Shown here piece by piece: positions 33,429 through 52,684 of a stretch of DNA of 64,000 nucleotides (positions are counted from its first letter, which is position 1; every line of letters starts with the position of its first letter). The DNA is from Chondrilla cf. caribensis. Taxonomy: Eukaryota; Porifera; Demospongiae; Chondrillida; Chondrillidae. The stretch covers positions 5,197,295-5,261,294 of the forward strand of contig OZ026555.1 in the NCBI GenBank assembly GCA_964020155.1, read 5' to 3'. The position numbers and the translations under genes are program-made. The notes beneath the pieces were generated by a model. That model was not told the DNA's origin. It saw only the letters and a program-made list of their open reading frames with translations, and did not search any database.

Positions 33429-36400
33429 TGCGTGCACACACACAGGACAGTAGGTAGGATACGAGCAACATTTTGTGCAAATATCTTCTCTCTTCCGGTT
33501 CTGGCATGGATACCAACCATGGTCACTCCAATGGGCCAGGGAGCATTACCTATGGCCATCTCCAAGTACATGTCATTAGCCTATAAAAGTATATAATACC
33601 GACATCACAAAGGGTACACACAGCACATACAGTACACACGATCTTATATACAGTACACACAGAACACACAGTATATACAGTACACACAATACACACAGTA
33701 CACACAGTACACACAATACACACAATACACACAATACATACAGTACACACAGTACACACAGTACACAGTACATACAGTACACACAATACATACAGTACAC
33801 ACAGTACACACAGTACACAGTACATACAGTACACACAATACACACAGTACACATAGTACACACAGTACACACAGTACATACAGTACACACAGTACACACA
33901 GTACATACAGTATAAAGTGGATAATTGTATGAAATCAAAATGTATGATGTGGAGCTTTTTTAAAGTATAAGAAATCAATAATGAAGTGGGGACACAAGTC
34001 AATTTACAAGGCTACACATGACTCATTAACTGCCAGATCAGTTGAGATTGGTAATCTAGGAATGTACACACAATACACACAGTTTAATGTACATTATTAT
34101 TATGACTACTACAAGCCTTTTGTGGAAGCCTGAAACATACCTTCACATATTCTCTGTTCATGAGCTGCTGACATATACGAGCCAATCTCAAGAGAATGTC
34201 AGGGGGCAGGGTCTGTAGGGGACCACAGGGGCATCATGTCATCTTGTACCATCTGTCACCATGACAACACTACAGTCTGTGTTTGACACATCATCCTATA
34301 TAATCATACCTTCTTCTTGAGCTGTTTGATCAAGGGCTTAAGGTAAGTAGCTGTCTGGTTCTGGGTAGCTGTGGCAAACTTGCCCTGGTACGACCTCTTC
34401 ACTGATTCTGAGCGACCATTCAACTCCTTGGCCCATTGCTTTAAAAAGAACTGGACTGTCTTTAAAATGAGTTCAGTTTTCTTCTCATTGTCCTCTTCAT
34501 TCAAGCCATCCGCCTTCTCCTACAATGATATAAATACTCAATTGAAGATCAATTCATGTTTGAAGATGACGAACAGCCGGGATCAGGAAGCAACACACAG
34601 TATTCCTGGTCAATACACCTTCATTTTGATAGTGAGTCACTTCGAAATTAGTTGACAGAAATTGAGACCGTACAAATGAAAAGCAGCACTACATAAAAAC
34701 ACTACAACATGCAATCTCTACACACGTCACTCCACCAGGTGATTCACACACACAGCTCCCACCAGGTGATCCACACACACAGCTCCCACCAGGTGATCCA
34801 CACACACAGCTCCCACCAGGTGATCCACACACACAACTCCCACCAGGTGATCCACACACACAGCTCCCACCAGGTGATCCACACACACAACTCCCACCAG
34901 GTGATCCACACACACAGCTCCCACCAGGTGATCCACACACACAGCTCCCACCAGGTGATCCACACACACAACTCCCACCAGGTGATCCACACACACAACT
35001 CCCACCAGGTGATCCACACACACAACTCCCACCAGGTGATCCACACACACAGCTCCCACCAGGTGACCCACAAACACAGCTCCCACCAGGTGATCCACAC
35101 ACACAACTCCCACCAGGTGATCCACACACACAACTCCCACCAGGTGATCCACACACACAGCTCCCACCAGGTGATCCACACACACAACTCCCACCAGGTG
35201 ATCCACACACACAGCTCCCACCAGGTGATCCACACACATCAGGGTCTCACTCCTAAGTTGATTTATTTCAGAAACTGAAACAGAAACAGATAAAAGAGAA
35301 ACAAACGAAAAGCATTGCAGGTGTGTGTAGTATGTAGTATGTGTGTGTGTGCAGGAGAAAGTGCATGTATGTGTGTGTGGTGTGCAGGTGTGCATGTATT
35401 TAGTGTGTGTACTCTCACCTTCAGCTCCTGGTAGGTGGTCCCATCCTCCTGTACCTTGATGTCCGCCCCCTCCTTATCCTGTACCAGGTGCAATACACAG
35501 AAACCTTTGATAATGTCCTCATTAGGAGAAGCCATTTAATCACTTCACAGCTCATTTCATTGGCTTGTGTTTGGTATTATGTCAATCTAACCTTTAACAA
35601 TCCTCCCTACAATCTACAACTGGAAGTGCACTGTTGTCACTGTCCTGATTAGAACTGTGCTCATAGCCCACAAGACAGAGTCTATCCTTATACAGTATAC
35701 CAGACTGCCAAATATCACCTCCAGCATCAAATTTAACAAGAGCTCAAGACCAATAATTTGTGAAGTTGTAGATAAGGAGCAAGTGTAATACCACAGCACC
35801 CCAGACAATAGGAGGTTGTAATGAGTGTAAATCAGCTATCTCACTATCAGTACAAACTACTACTCTGCTCAGTTCACCAGCAGAGCCCATCCCAGGTACC
35901 TAGCACACTGAACAATGATGGCAATGAGGGCTTACAAAGAGTTCCATGCGTGACCACACCCACTTGTCACACCCACCTGCTTGGCTAGTTCATCAAGATA
36001 CTCCTGGTCTATCTGCTCCATGGCATCTTGGAAGTCATTCCTAAGACCCTAACAGCAAATGACCACACATCACATGACCATCATGTGACAAACATGCACA
36101 CCTGGGCATACCTTCACTGTTTCTGTATCCAATAGCTCAAGTTGCCTCAGCCGTAAACAAACATCACGGTCTGATTCACCAAATAAACGAATGGGCTCTC
36201 CTCTTTCTCTCAACCTGCGGATGACCTCAGTTCTAGGGATACTGAACAAGGCATGCTGTTCATCTGGCTTAGTCTTCTCCTCCTCTGTTGATCCAAGTCG
36301 GCTGCTCAGTTTCTCTGATAGGGACACGTCTGCATCAGAATCCTGAAGAGAGGTTTAAATGAAAGACTGACAGTAGGTCTGGGACTGCTTAGGCCAGCAC

Positions 36401-36469
<69 letters not shown>

Positions 36470-36755
36470 ACACTCACCATGTTACTCTTCAACATGCTTC
36501 CATCAGTTTCTCCATCTTCATCAGCCTGTTCTATCTCCAGTTCTCTCCTCTTAACATACCTTTTGCCTCCCTTAATATGGTAGTTCACAAACGTTATTTT
36601 CAAAATATCAATCAGTAAGAGAATTTACATCATAAAGTCTACGGCAAGTCCCTTAATTGAGCCGTATGTATTCATTCGATGCAACGTACTTGTCCTATTC
36701 CTTTGTCGCGAAGAGCTTCTCTTTTTCGCTTAAGTTCTGCCTTTAGGAGGTCCAT
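33063..36755 (-). CDS. PRPF18: Pre-mRNA-splicing factor 18
   Basis: A second-step splicing factor that acts with Slu7 to hold the 3' splice site. Ten exons (36755-36690, 36570-36478, 36342-36112, 36048-35977, 35478-35419, 34519-34310, 34212-34141, 33580-33463, 33253-33216, 33146-33063) give 347 residues against ~342 in vertebrates. Hallmarks are the PRP4-like/SFM segment [37 protein letters not shown], and the Prp18 core [20 protein letters not shown], then [13 protein letters not shown] (the AHVL junction is spliced, donor gtatcc) and [12 protein letters not shown] at the end. Several introns hold tandem repeats, including a 500-bp minisatellite. No key region is missing. Confidence 0.95.
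33328..33425. repeat. (CA)n tract in PRPF18 intron 8
   Basis: An interrupted CA repeat within about 40 bases of the donor of exon 8; TG on the sense strand. Confidence 0.95.
33612..33910. repeat. acacagtac/acacaatac short tandem repeats
   Basis: About 30 units of a 9-10-bp motif (acacagtac with variants acacaatac, atacagtac) in intron 7 of PRPF18. Confidence 0.95.
34730..35238. repeat. 27-bp minisatellite, ~18.5 copies
   Basis: The unit gatccacacacacagctccc plus accaggt repeats almost perfectly, with a g/a variant in the fourteenth to fifteenth base. It lies in intron 5 of PRPF18. The length is a multiple of three, so several frames stay open, but nothing suggests that it is coding. Confidence 0.97.
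36404..36470. repeat. (CA)n tract next to PRPF18 donor
   Basis: TG on the sense strand; the donor at 36477 reads gtgagtgtgtgtat. Confidence 0.95.
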
Positions 36756-37057
36756 CGAGCGGCCATTTTAACGACAATAAAATTTAATTCATGTTTCATA
36801 ACTGTACATACAATATAAAATGTAAACTATAGCATCAATCGATATTGTGCATCTATAATTTTTAATTTAGCGAGTATGTACTTTGAAAGGCACACCAGAT
36901 CTGTACTTCTTATCAGAGGTACTTACTATCAGTACTGATTAGCATAGTATACGTGAGCTAGGGACTGAGTGAGGTGTACCCACTAACCAGGAGTGTGTAC
37001 TAATCCAGGTACTCACTAAACAAGTTACAATGCATGTTGATTTGTAAAATACAAGTA

Positions 37058-37238
37058 CAGTGAAACCTCACTAATCCGACACCTCTATAATCCAACATTC
37101 TCTCTAATCTGACCATTATATGAGGTACAGTCACCATACATAAGTATGGTATATAAGAAGCACTTCATAATCCAACAACCTCCTAATCCAACATTATTCT
37201 CAGGTCCCATTGAGTGTCAGATTAGAGAGGTTTCACCA
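37058..37238. mobile_element. MITE, Tc1/mariner-pogo type
   Basis: A ~180-bp element with terminal inverted repeats: left cagtgaaacctcactaatcc, right (reverse complement) tggtgaaacctctctaatct. Both ends abut TA, the target used by this superfamily. The inside repeats the theme ctaatccaaca. It has no coding capacity. It lies between the PRPF18 promoter and the MON2 3' end. Superfamily is judged from the end sequence, which resembles pogo/Tigger-derived elements. Confidence 0.7.
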
Positions 37239-37383
37239 TATACATAGCTATTTTATTAGGTTAAACTTCATGTACCAGTGGTGATGACGTATTATGATTT
37301 TCAATATAAATATTATGTCAGATGTTCCATTGAATGTCATGATAGCCATTCAAGAGTAGATAAAAATGAAAGTAATTTGCTAT

Positions 37384-45452
<8,069 letters not shown>

Positions 45453-45525
45453 TTTTCAGTTGTTTTGCGTGTGTGCGCGTGAGCCTATCCTACGGTACAA
45501 TAATCAACTTACATCGCTCAATCTC

Positions 45526-46743
45526 TTAACGTTTATTATTCGAATAGTATAGAGTCCCTATAAAAGAGAACACCGTTAAAACACAAACAGAAAACATTAA
45601 GAGGTAGCTGAATATCCCCCCTAGAAGTACACTGTCCACTGGAGCAGATGCTTCTGCATAGTGGAAACAGCAGAGGTAAGGGCGAGTGGTGACGCTCAAC
45701 AGAGCAAGACTGAGGACCAGAACCACCGGCAGAGCAAGCTGCGATAAAGCGACTCCAAAGTACTGCGGAATTGAGGCAACCATGTTTGACAACTCTTCCT
45801 TACTATCACGCTTTGTATGAAGTTGGAACAATGCAAGTCCTTTGTCCAGATAACCCTGGAGCAGGGGTTTGGCCATGAGCACAGTCAGCATGGCATAGAG
45901 GATGATAAGTACACAGGTGAGTCTTGGTAGGGTCCGTTCTTGTATGGTGGATTGAAACAGATCGTAGACTATGTAAAGTACTAATGGTTTGAAAAATGAC
46001 AATACGATGAACAGAGGGCAGTAGAAATGAGCATAGCAGAGTAGCTTTGTTAATTTGGATAGGTCAGTTTGTTTGACTACATGGCGATGCTCCTGTGCTA
46101 ACCTGAATGCAGGAAACGTTAAAGATGCTCCAATGAGTCCTGATAGTATGATCAAAATACCATACACAGCAATTTCGTTGGGCAATGGGGGTAGATGTTT
46201 TTGTTGGAGAGACAACAAGACATTCGACACAGAAGGATGGAAGTAGTCATCTCCAAGATAGAGCAGAAAGGAACTGGCGATGACAGACGTCACTGTGGAT
46301 GCAATGCACAACTTCCCTTCACTCTGGAAAGAAGAGTGAGTAAAGTACAGCTTTGTGACACGAACAGCGATGGTCACCCACAGGACCAACACTACGCCAA
46401 CCCAGCACGTGACAAAGTTGAACTCTTTCTCAGCAGAAGATGGGTACAACACCCAGTAGAGTGAGTTGCTCAGAAACACTAAAACAGTAGCAAAAGTGTA
46501 GTTTACAATTCGTCTGAAGTCCTCATAGTATGTTATGGCATCCAATTCCGTTTTCCTCAGTAGTATTTCTTGCAGACACAAATCAGTTTTTCTACGTTTC
46601 TTTTCTTGCTCGTTTACTGCTGCTACAAAGTAGAATTTTAACTTGGTACACAAGTAGTCGGAAGGAGATATGAACGGAGAGAGCTTCGTTACAAATGTAG
46701 CTACAATGACGGTGGTTGCCAATTGCCATCCAAACAGCGCCAT
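45526..46743 (-). CDS. TMEM161 family multi-pass membrane protein
   Basis: A single-exon gene of 405 residues with about eight to nine hydrophobic segments. Matches to TMEM161A/B include the N terminus (ALFGWQLATTVIVATFVTKL against the family's start), GLIGASLTFPAFRLAQEHRH, and the end LLMFSVCVLTVFSFIGTLYY. TMEM161 proteins regulate cardiac rhythm and stress responses in vertebrates; the biochemical role is unknown. It is shorter than vertebrate TMEM161B (~487), mainly through a reduced hydrophilic loop after TM1. It lies 73 bp upstream of MON2 on the same strand and 262 bp from the divergent PIERCE2. The ATG at 46743 gives the family-like N terminus. Confidence 0.88.
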   Translation of the reverse strand: MALFGWQLATTVIVATFVTKLSPFISPSDYLCTKLKFYFVAAVNEQEKKRRKTDLCLQEILLRKTELDAITYYEDFRRIVNYTFATVLVFLSNSLYWVLYPSSAEKEFNFVTCWVGVVLVLWVTIAVRVTKLYFTHSSFQSEGKLCIASTVTSVIASSFLLYLGDDYFHPSVSNVLLSLQQKHLPPLPNEIAVYGILIILSGLIGASLTFPAFRLAQEHRHVVKQTDLSKLTKLLCYAHFYCPLFIVLSFFKPLVLYIVYDLFQSTIQERTLPRLTCVLIILYAMLTVLMAKPLLQGYLDKGLALFQLHTKRDSKEELSNMVASIPQYFGVALSQLALPVVLVLSLALLSVTTRPYLCCFHYAEASAPVDSVLLGGIFSYLLMFSVCVLTVFSFIGTLYYSNNKR

Positions 46744-47005
46744 TTTATTGATGATGGTCCCAATATCCAGTTCAAACTTAAGTTTAGTAAACTAGAGTGA
46801 CTGATCAACTGATTTCCGGACATATCTATTAATTTTATTTCTATCTATCGACGGAATAATAATAACAGTCCATTTCATAGACGACGTGAAGAGGAAGAAA
46901 AGATATAATGGTACTTGTTGCAAGACTGTAGTCTTGGTATCCACGAAGGTATGAGTACACGGAAATAGATTTGTCCGGAAATTGATCTGTTAGACTCCGA
47001 TCGCC
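46744..47005. promoter_or_regulatory. Bidirectional promoter, TMEM161 and PIERCE2
   Basis: 262 bp between divergent start codons. No TATA box is evident. It must hold both transcription starts unless upstream exons exist. I could not identify specific sites such as an RFX X-box with confidence. Confidence 0.5.
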
Positions 47006-47573
47006 ATGGAAACTAATATCTTAGGTAAAATGTCCGCAGAGACCGGGGACAAGTGTCACAGTGTAGGTGAGTCTGTGCTTCTGTTGAATCATGTAAACAT
47101 GTGCAGCAGGTTATTCATCGTTAGTCAGTATATCTTCGCGTTTGTCTCCCAGACGTAAACAGTGCTAACCCTGGAAATCCAGTTTTCACTTGCAACCAAA
47201 GTTCATCATCTTCCAGTCGTGACTTTGTTCCAGAGTCTCAGACGAGAGAAATTCGAAGCAAAAAGCAGCATCCAATGTATACAACAAGTTCGGGGACCTA
47301 CGGGTATGGACATTTTGTATTGAAAACGGAATAATAGCATTTTTGGAGCTAGTCATACTGTACACGATGTTTCTCTCTCTACAGCAGTGAGTGTAGAGAA
47401 ATATTTTCATCATCTTTTACTCTCTCTACACATACAGCTCAATGCATGCCACTGTTGAGACTGTTCCTCATACCTTTCATGGAAGAGTGCAGAAATTTTC
47501 AAAACATTTACGAAACTCAGGGATGTACCGAAATCACTCACTGAACACATCTAGTGACAAATCTCTAGTTTGA
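47006..47573 (+). CDS. PIERCE2: Piercer of microtubule wall 2 (ciliary doublet inner protein)
   Basis: PIERCE proteins cross the wall of ciliary doublet microtubules and help dock outer dynein arms. Three exons (47006-47066, 47153-47303, 47438-47573) give 115 residues, similar to human PIERCE2 (~100). Diagnostic parts are NPGNPVFTC at the start of the domain, MYTTSSGTYG, and near the end SGMYRNHSLNT (family: G-FYQNNTLNT). The phases match at both introns. A second ATG 24 bases downstream (47030) could also serve as the start. The stop lies 74 bp from the convergent PSMA5 stop. Confidence 0.85.
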
Positions 47574-47647
47574 TACATAACAAAATCAAAGACTGACCAT
47601 GTATAATATTACATTATTGTTATCTTGTGTGTGCGTGTGTTCCTGTT

Positions 47648-49309
47648 TTATTTCTTTATTTGGGCAATAATCTCTTCTAATCGTTCCTTGTTGTAAACAC
47701 TGTAGTTACGTTCACCTTTGCCGAGCCCTGTACGCACACAAGCCATCTACATTGAAAGAAGTGCAGTGTAATAAATTCACAGGACATGCAATGAAAGAGA
47801 TATCACTCTGACCTCTATATTGGTTGACGTCAGCTTCTCTTCCATAATCTGTTTTAATATGGTCAAAGCATGGACTTCAGCCTGCTTCAGTGTCATATCC
47901 TGTAGGACAGAGCCAACACAACACATCATTTACAGGATATACACCCCAGGGTACCAGAGGCAGTGCAATGTGAACTCAGTTACCTTAGCGTACACTTCCT
48001 GTAAGGAACTCTGTGCTCCTTCTGAACCGGAACCTTTGAAAGTACAAAATGAACATCAAACAAGAGAATTGGGAGTTGGTGATAATAGCACATGAATGTA
48101 GTGATAGTAGATAATAGTAATCAGTGGTGGTTGAATACAAAGACATACTGGTAAAAAATACAAGTAGTGATTGTAATCTATGGATGGAGAAGCTGACACT
48201 TCACACCCCTGGAGTACATACATACATACATGTACACACACGATCACATACCAACGGCTTTGGCATGATACTCAGTAAAGGTCCCTGTTGGGTCAATGTG
48301 GAATAAATGTGGCCCTGTCTCATCGACACCAGCTAACAGCAGAGCGGCACCAAATGGGCGACTCTGAGGGAAAGAACAGTTGTCTTGTTAAAAATAGTAC
48401 AAGTGTGCATAGTAGACATGGTATGGTTAAGACATGGCGGAAGGATGGGCACAGCCTGCAGTAGTGAAGTCTCCACACACAAAAGTCGAAAATGGGTTGA
48501 TCTCGACTGAACACAATCCACTTCTCCACTAAATACCACAGAACTTGTCTGGACACACTAATGGAAGAGGATCGCCTAAAAGAGAGGTGGCCTGAATGCC
48601 GAGGGAACTCGACAAATATAAACGACTGTTTTGGTAATGTTTTTATTTTTTATTTTCTCTTTTGTATACGTCATATCATACTAAACTTCTTTACTGACCA
48701 TTCCTCTTTCTTCATCATCTCTGTCTTTACTGAACCTCAGAGCCAGGTTGCTCACCCCTTGGATCACACTCTCAACTGACATTGGCTCGTTGAAGGTGAA
48801 CCAATAGTTCTACGCAAGATCAAAAAGGGTAAGAGACTGTGTGGTTGGCATGACAACAAGAATAAAGAATTACCTGTGCTTCAGCTCTTGCCTTGTCAAT
48901 CAAAGTACGCGAATCAGCTATAAGTCCACTCATAGCACACCCTGACCAACACAGGATAAACAGTGGGAATGATGCATGCCATTACCATGTACAGCCATGT
49001 AGACTCCATAACATGTACCTATGTGGTTATCAATTTCCATGATCTTCTGCACACTTTGTGGCTCCATTAGTGTCGAAGTCACCCTCTTCTCTACTGCTAG
49101 TACCACTCCTTCAGTGGTTGCTATGCCGATGGCTGTACTGCCCAACTTGATAGCTTCTATAGCATATTCCACCTGAAACAGTCTACCTTCCGGGGAAAAA
49201 GTATTTACGCCCCTGAAAGGAAGGAAGACAATATATAAATTGAGGCATTCTATATCTTTCACGAAGGCTTCAGATTCTACCTGTCGTATTCGCTTCTTGT
49301 CATGAACAT
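47648..49309 (-). CDS. PSMA5: Proteasome subunit alpha type-5
   Basis: Alpha-5 (zeta) subunit of the 20S proteasome outer ring; non-catalytic, it forms the gate and binds regulators. Eight exons (49309-49281, 49212-49019, 48941-48874, 48809-48699, 48363-48252, 48033-47984, 47899-47813, 47746-47648) give 249 residues (human 241). The alpha-subunit signature is [20 protein letters not shown], preceded by FMTRSEYD. Then come [58 protein letters not shown] and [14 protein letters not shown] slightly longer lysine-rich C terminus is the only difference seen. Two ATGs (49309, 49303) are possible; the first matches the family's MFLTRSEYDRG. Confidence 0.96.
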
Positions 49310-50121
49310 TTTATTGCAGTGCTTCTAATTAGCGCGCACTAACTGCTGAGTGTAGTGCATGGTGCAACGTGTACGGTGGATTAATATTGCAAATACCCTG
49401 TTGTATTATGTATAATTTACTTCATGTGGATAGAATGCAAAAAGTCGAGCTCAATCGTCGAGTAGACCGACGTGACCAGTTACGATTATTGTGTCACAAT
49501 TGGCTCGATTAACAGTGTAGTACGTGTGTACAAGGAGGAACGCCGGATACCCTTAGTACAGGGCCGGGTTGCCGCTTAAAGAATTTAGCGGGACTACCGC
49601 ATCATGTTTTACATACTCAACTAGAGGGATGCATCAGTTGGTAGTGCTTTTGTCATCATGCTTGTCAATGTTACCCACGCCGAACTACTAGTAATCGCTA
49701 TACAACAATCAGTGCCCAGCTGGTACATCGAGTGTTCCAAGAATAGTAATTTCCCCTCCGCATACTACCTGAGAAGTGTATACTAGTCCGTATACCCATA
49801 GGCACTCTAAACTACGTATGGTATACCTATTCAATTGATTCAAAATAACAGCCATTTTATTGCAAACACGGTGTAGGCTATTATAGCACTCGACTCGCCA
49901 CCTCACTAACCATAGTCTATAATACACACTATTGTGTGATGCTGTGTGGTAAAATATTACATTGTACGGAAATGGTGTCAAATTGAGTCTAAAGTTAAAG
50001 TAAATATAAGACTATAGATTCTGATTAATGGTTTAAACTATACTAGTATATAGTATGCACACAACAGGCAAATGGTACAATAGTAGAGGGTGCTGATAAT
50101 ACTCCTGAAGGACTCATGGCT
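49310..50121. other. Intergenic, PSMA5 to Rho gene
   Basis: The PSMA5 promoter and the 3' flank of the Rho gene, both on minus. I see no gene, repeat or clear motif in about 800 bp. Confidence 0.45.
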
Positions 50122-50700
50122 CTAGAGAAGACTGCAGAATTTCTTCCTCTTTTTTTGTCGAGACAGAGCTGCTCTTGTGGCTGTCTCAAAAACTTCCCGA
50201 ACACCTTCCTTAGTCTTGGCTGAGCACTCCAAAAATGCATAGGCTCCTATTTTCTCTGCCATTGCTCTTCCTTCCTCTGGCTTAACGGTCTCTTGTTTGT
50301 TCTTTGCTAATGCTCTCCGCGTTGCCTCATCATTTCGAAGATCTTTCTTATTGCCAACTAACACAATCGGTACATTCGGGCAGAAATGTCTAACTTCTGG
50401 AGTCCACTTTTCTGGGATGTTTTCTAAGCTGTCGGGAGAATCAATGGAGTAGCACATGAGAATGACATCAGTGTCGGGATAGGATAACGGCCTTAGACGA
50501 TCATAGTCTTCCTGACCCGCAGTATCCCACAAAGCAAGTTCAACTTGTTTTGAGTCTACTTCAATGTCAGCAACATAATTCTCGAAAACTGTTGGCACGT
50601 AGACTTCTGGAAACTGGTCTTTAGAGAATACGATAAGCAGGCAGGTCTTCCCACATGCACCATCACCAACTATAACCAGCTTCTTACGAACGTTGGCCAT
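50122..50700 (-). CDS. Rho GTPase, RhoA-like (paralogue 1)
   Basis: A Rho-subfamily GTPase of 192 residues that controls actomyosin and cell shape. Motifs: G1 GDGACGKT, effector loop [16 protein letters not shown]3 [22 protein letters not shown]4 NKKD, Rho insert ([16 protein letters not shown]), G5 CSAK, polybasic KKRKK and CAAX box CSLL for geranylgeranylation. The coding region has no intron. A likely acceptor (tggtag) 12 bases before the ATG suggests a 5'-UTR intron, as in paralogue 2. It is close to animal RhoA throughout. It is divergent from the second Rho gene, with 862 bp between the start codons. Confidence 0.97.
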   Translation of the reverse strand: MANVRKKLVIVGDGACGKTCLLIVFSKDQFPEVYVPTVFENYVADIEVDSKQVELALWDTAGQEDYDRLRPLSYPDTDVILMCYSIDSPDSLENIPEKWTPEVRHFCPNVPIVLVGNKKDLRNDEATRRALAKNKQETVKPEEGRAMAEKIGAYAFLECSAKTKEGVREVFETATRAALSRQKKRKKFCSLL

Positions 50701-51331
50701 TGTAGAGGAAACCTACCAGAGAGAATACAATAGGGACAGTTAAAACGACACTACACACAATCCTCCCTCTCTCTCTCTATGCTGAGTGCACTACACATGC
50801 TACAGAGGCACCCTAATGGTATGTGGCCATGGATTACCAACATACCAAACGGTACATATGGACAAGCACGGAACCAACAGTAATACGATAGTAGTCAACA
50901 CACGTACACCACATACGATAAACAAAATAGTTTGTCCTTTAATAGGTAAAGAATTTTTTTCACGGAAAACACTAATAAAACTGGTCGATCGTTTCGTTAT
51001 CCTGCGTACAAAAGGACAACGTGCTACTGAGCATAAACAACGTTGAAATACTAACAAACAAACGGATATCACGACGAAAAGTGTTTAATCGAGGGTTCAG
51101 TCATTCGACATGATCAGTACATCTTACACGCACCAACATCGACACAAGATCGAAAGTCCGACAATTGGAAACCGGTCGAGGCCATCAATGACGATTTAAT
51201 CTCACATAAACTCACCCAGCAGAAGAACAAATGGAGGAAGCTGCTTTGAAGTATCTATCCACACAACTGCAGTGTTAGACACACCAACCGTAGTGTATAC
51301 TTAGAGCACTCAACTGCCTTGTTTGGTGTGG

Positions 51332-51385
51332 CTATTTATAGAAATAATTTCCATGCTGCTATTAATAGAATGGTTCTAAAAATAG
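51332..51385. promoter_or_regulatory. Three MEF2-type motifs between the two Rho genes
   Basis: CTATTTATAG (51332), CTATTAATAG (51359) and CTAAAAATAG (51376) each fit the MEF2 consensus YTAWWWWTAR, within 54 bp. They are 178-231 bp upstream of the ATG of the plus-strand Rho gene. The first, read on minus, is CTATAAATAG and could also be a TATA box for the minus-strand gene. SRF-like CArG-degenerate binding is another possibility. Confidence 0.6.
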
Positions 51386-51562
51386 AATATTCTCGTATAC
51401 TAAAAATTCAAAAGCGCATACCATTCCGTGGCACAGACTCAATCGGTGGAGTGTGCGTATCACTTTGAGGAACACTGAAAGTTTGTTGCTTCGTAGATTG
51501 GTCCCACTGTACGTTAGAAGACGTATTGAATCTTGTAATTGTATTGTATTTTCCAGTTCACC

Positions 51563-52126
51563 ATGTCTGGAGCTATAAGAAAGAAGTTAGTCATTGTAGG
51601 AGACGGTGCTTGTGGAAAAACTTGTTTACTTTTCGTGTTCACTAAAGACGAGTTTCCAGATAAGTACGTGCCGACGGTCTTTGAAAATTACGTATCAGAC
51701 ATAGAAGTTGATGGAAAGAATGTTGAGCTAGCCCTATGGGATACTGCGGGCCAGGAGGACTATGACAGACTTCGTCCCCTCTCTTACCCCGATACTGATG
51801 TCATACTCATGTGTTTTGCTGTGGACTCTCCGGATAGTTTGGAAAACATCAGTGTCAAGTGGACTCCCGAGGTTCAACACTTTTGTCCCAATGTCCCTTA
51901 TGTCCTAATAGCAACAAAGAAGGATCTCCGTGCTGAGCTGATGGGCAAAGAAGGCATCACTCTTATTCAGCCGGACCTTGGAAAACAAATGGCAGATAAA
52001 ATTGGAGCTTATGCATATCTAGAGTGTTCTGCGAAGGGTCGTGAGGGAGTAAGAGAAGTTTTCGAGACGGCCACGCGAGCAGCCCTCTCAAATCGACAGA
52101 AACGGAGACGCTGTCTCATTTTGTGA
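51563..52126 (+). CDS. Rho GTPase (paralogue 2)
   Basis: A second RhoA-like GTPase, 187 residues, with the same G1, effector and G3 sequences as its neighbour. It differs in the G4 motif, ATKKD in place of GNKKD (TKxD is normal in Rac/Cdc42), in the insert region ([16 protein letters not shown]), and in the CAAX box CLIL after RQKRRRC. The coding region has no intron; the ATG follows an acceptor (ttccag) by six bases, so a 5'-UTR intron is likely. Head-to-head arrangement with paralogue 1 and the shared gene structure point to an inverted local duplication with later divergence of the insert helix. Confidence 0.96.
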   Translation: MSGAIRKKLVIVGDGACGKTCLLFVFTKDEFPDKYVPTVFENYVSDIEVDGKNVELALWDTAGQEDYDRLRPLSYPDTDVILMCFAVDSPDSLENISVKWTPEVQHFCPNVPYVLIATKKDLRAELMGKEGITLIQPDLGKQMADKIGAYAYLECSAKGREGVREVFETATRAALSNRQKRRRCLIL

Positions 52127-52684
52127 TATCTCTATTATACACAATATTGTCACTGAGGCAAGGCTTACCTTACTATGTACCTTAAGTGTTGTCATTTGTG
52201 TGAGAGTGTTAATGTCCTACTGCATGCAATTGTCACATATACTCACAAACATGTACATGCATACGCCCACACCCGCACTAGCATGAGCTCATCAGTATCA
52301 CTACATGTTAGCTTTAATTTTTGTATGTAAACACTTCACTGAGTCAGTTACCAATAGAATATTCCCATTGAATTATTTTCAAACAACACCTAATTATTAT
52401 TTGATGGATGACATTGTACTTATTACAGTTTATGCATAGCTTTGAGTGTACTTAATTGCAATTGGTATTATTTATGGCTAGTTTTCTTGAATTAGTGCTG
52501 AACATTTTGATATTGAAAATATTCATGCACAAACTGTTATTTATTGTACGACGTTGGTCTGTGTTATGAGATGTAGAGTATCAACCAAGTTGGATCATTG
52601 CGGGTATGTTTATTATAACAAAATGTGATATTACACAATCCATATAGTTTAGGTATAGCTCCTGGCAACAGAGGTGCATACACA
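52127..52684. other. Convergent 3' flanks, Rho paralogue 2 and PMPCB
   Basis: AT-rich 3' untranslated sequence of two converging genes. I see nothing else. Confidence 0.5.

Noticed and set aside
34730..35238. Long open frames on both strands across the 27-bp minisatellite
   Set aside because: The open frames follow from the unit length being divisible by three; the array lies inside a well-supported PRPF18 intron.
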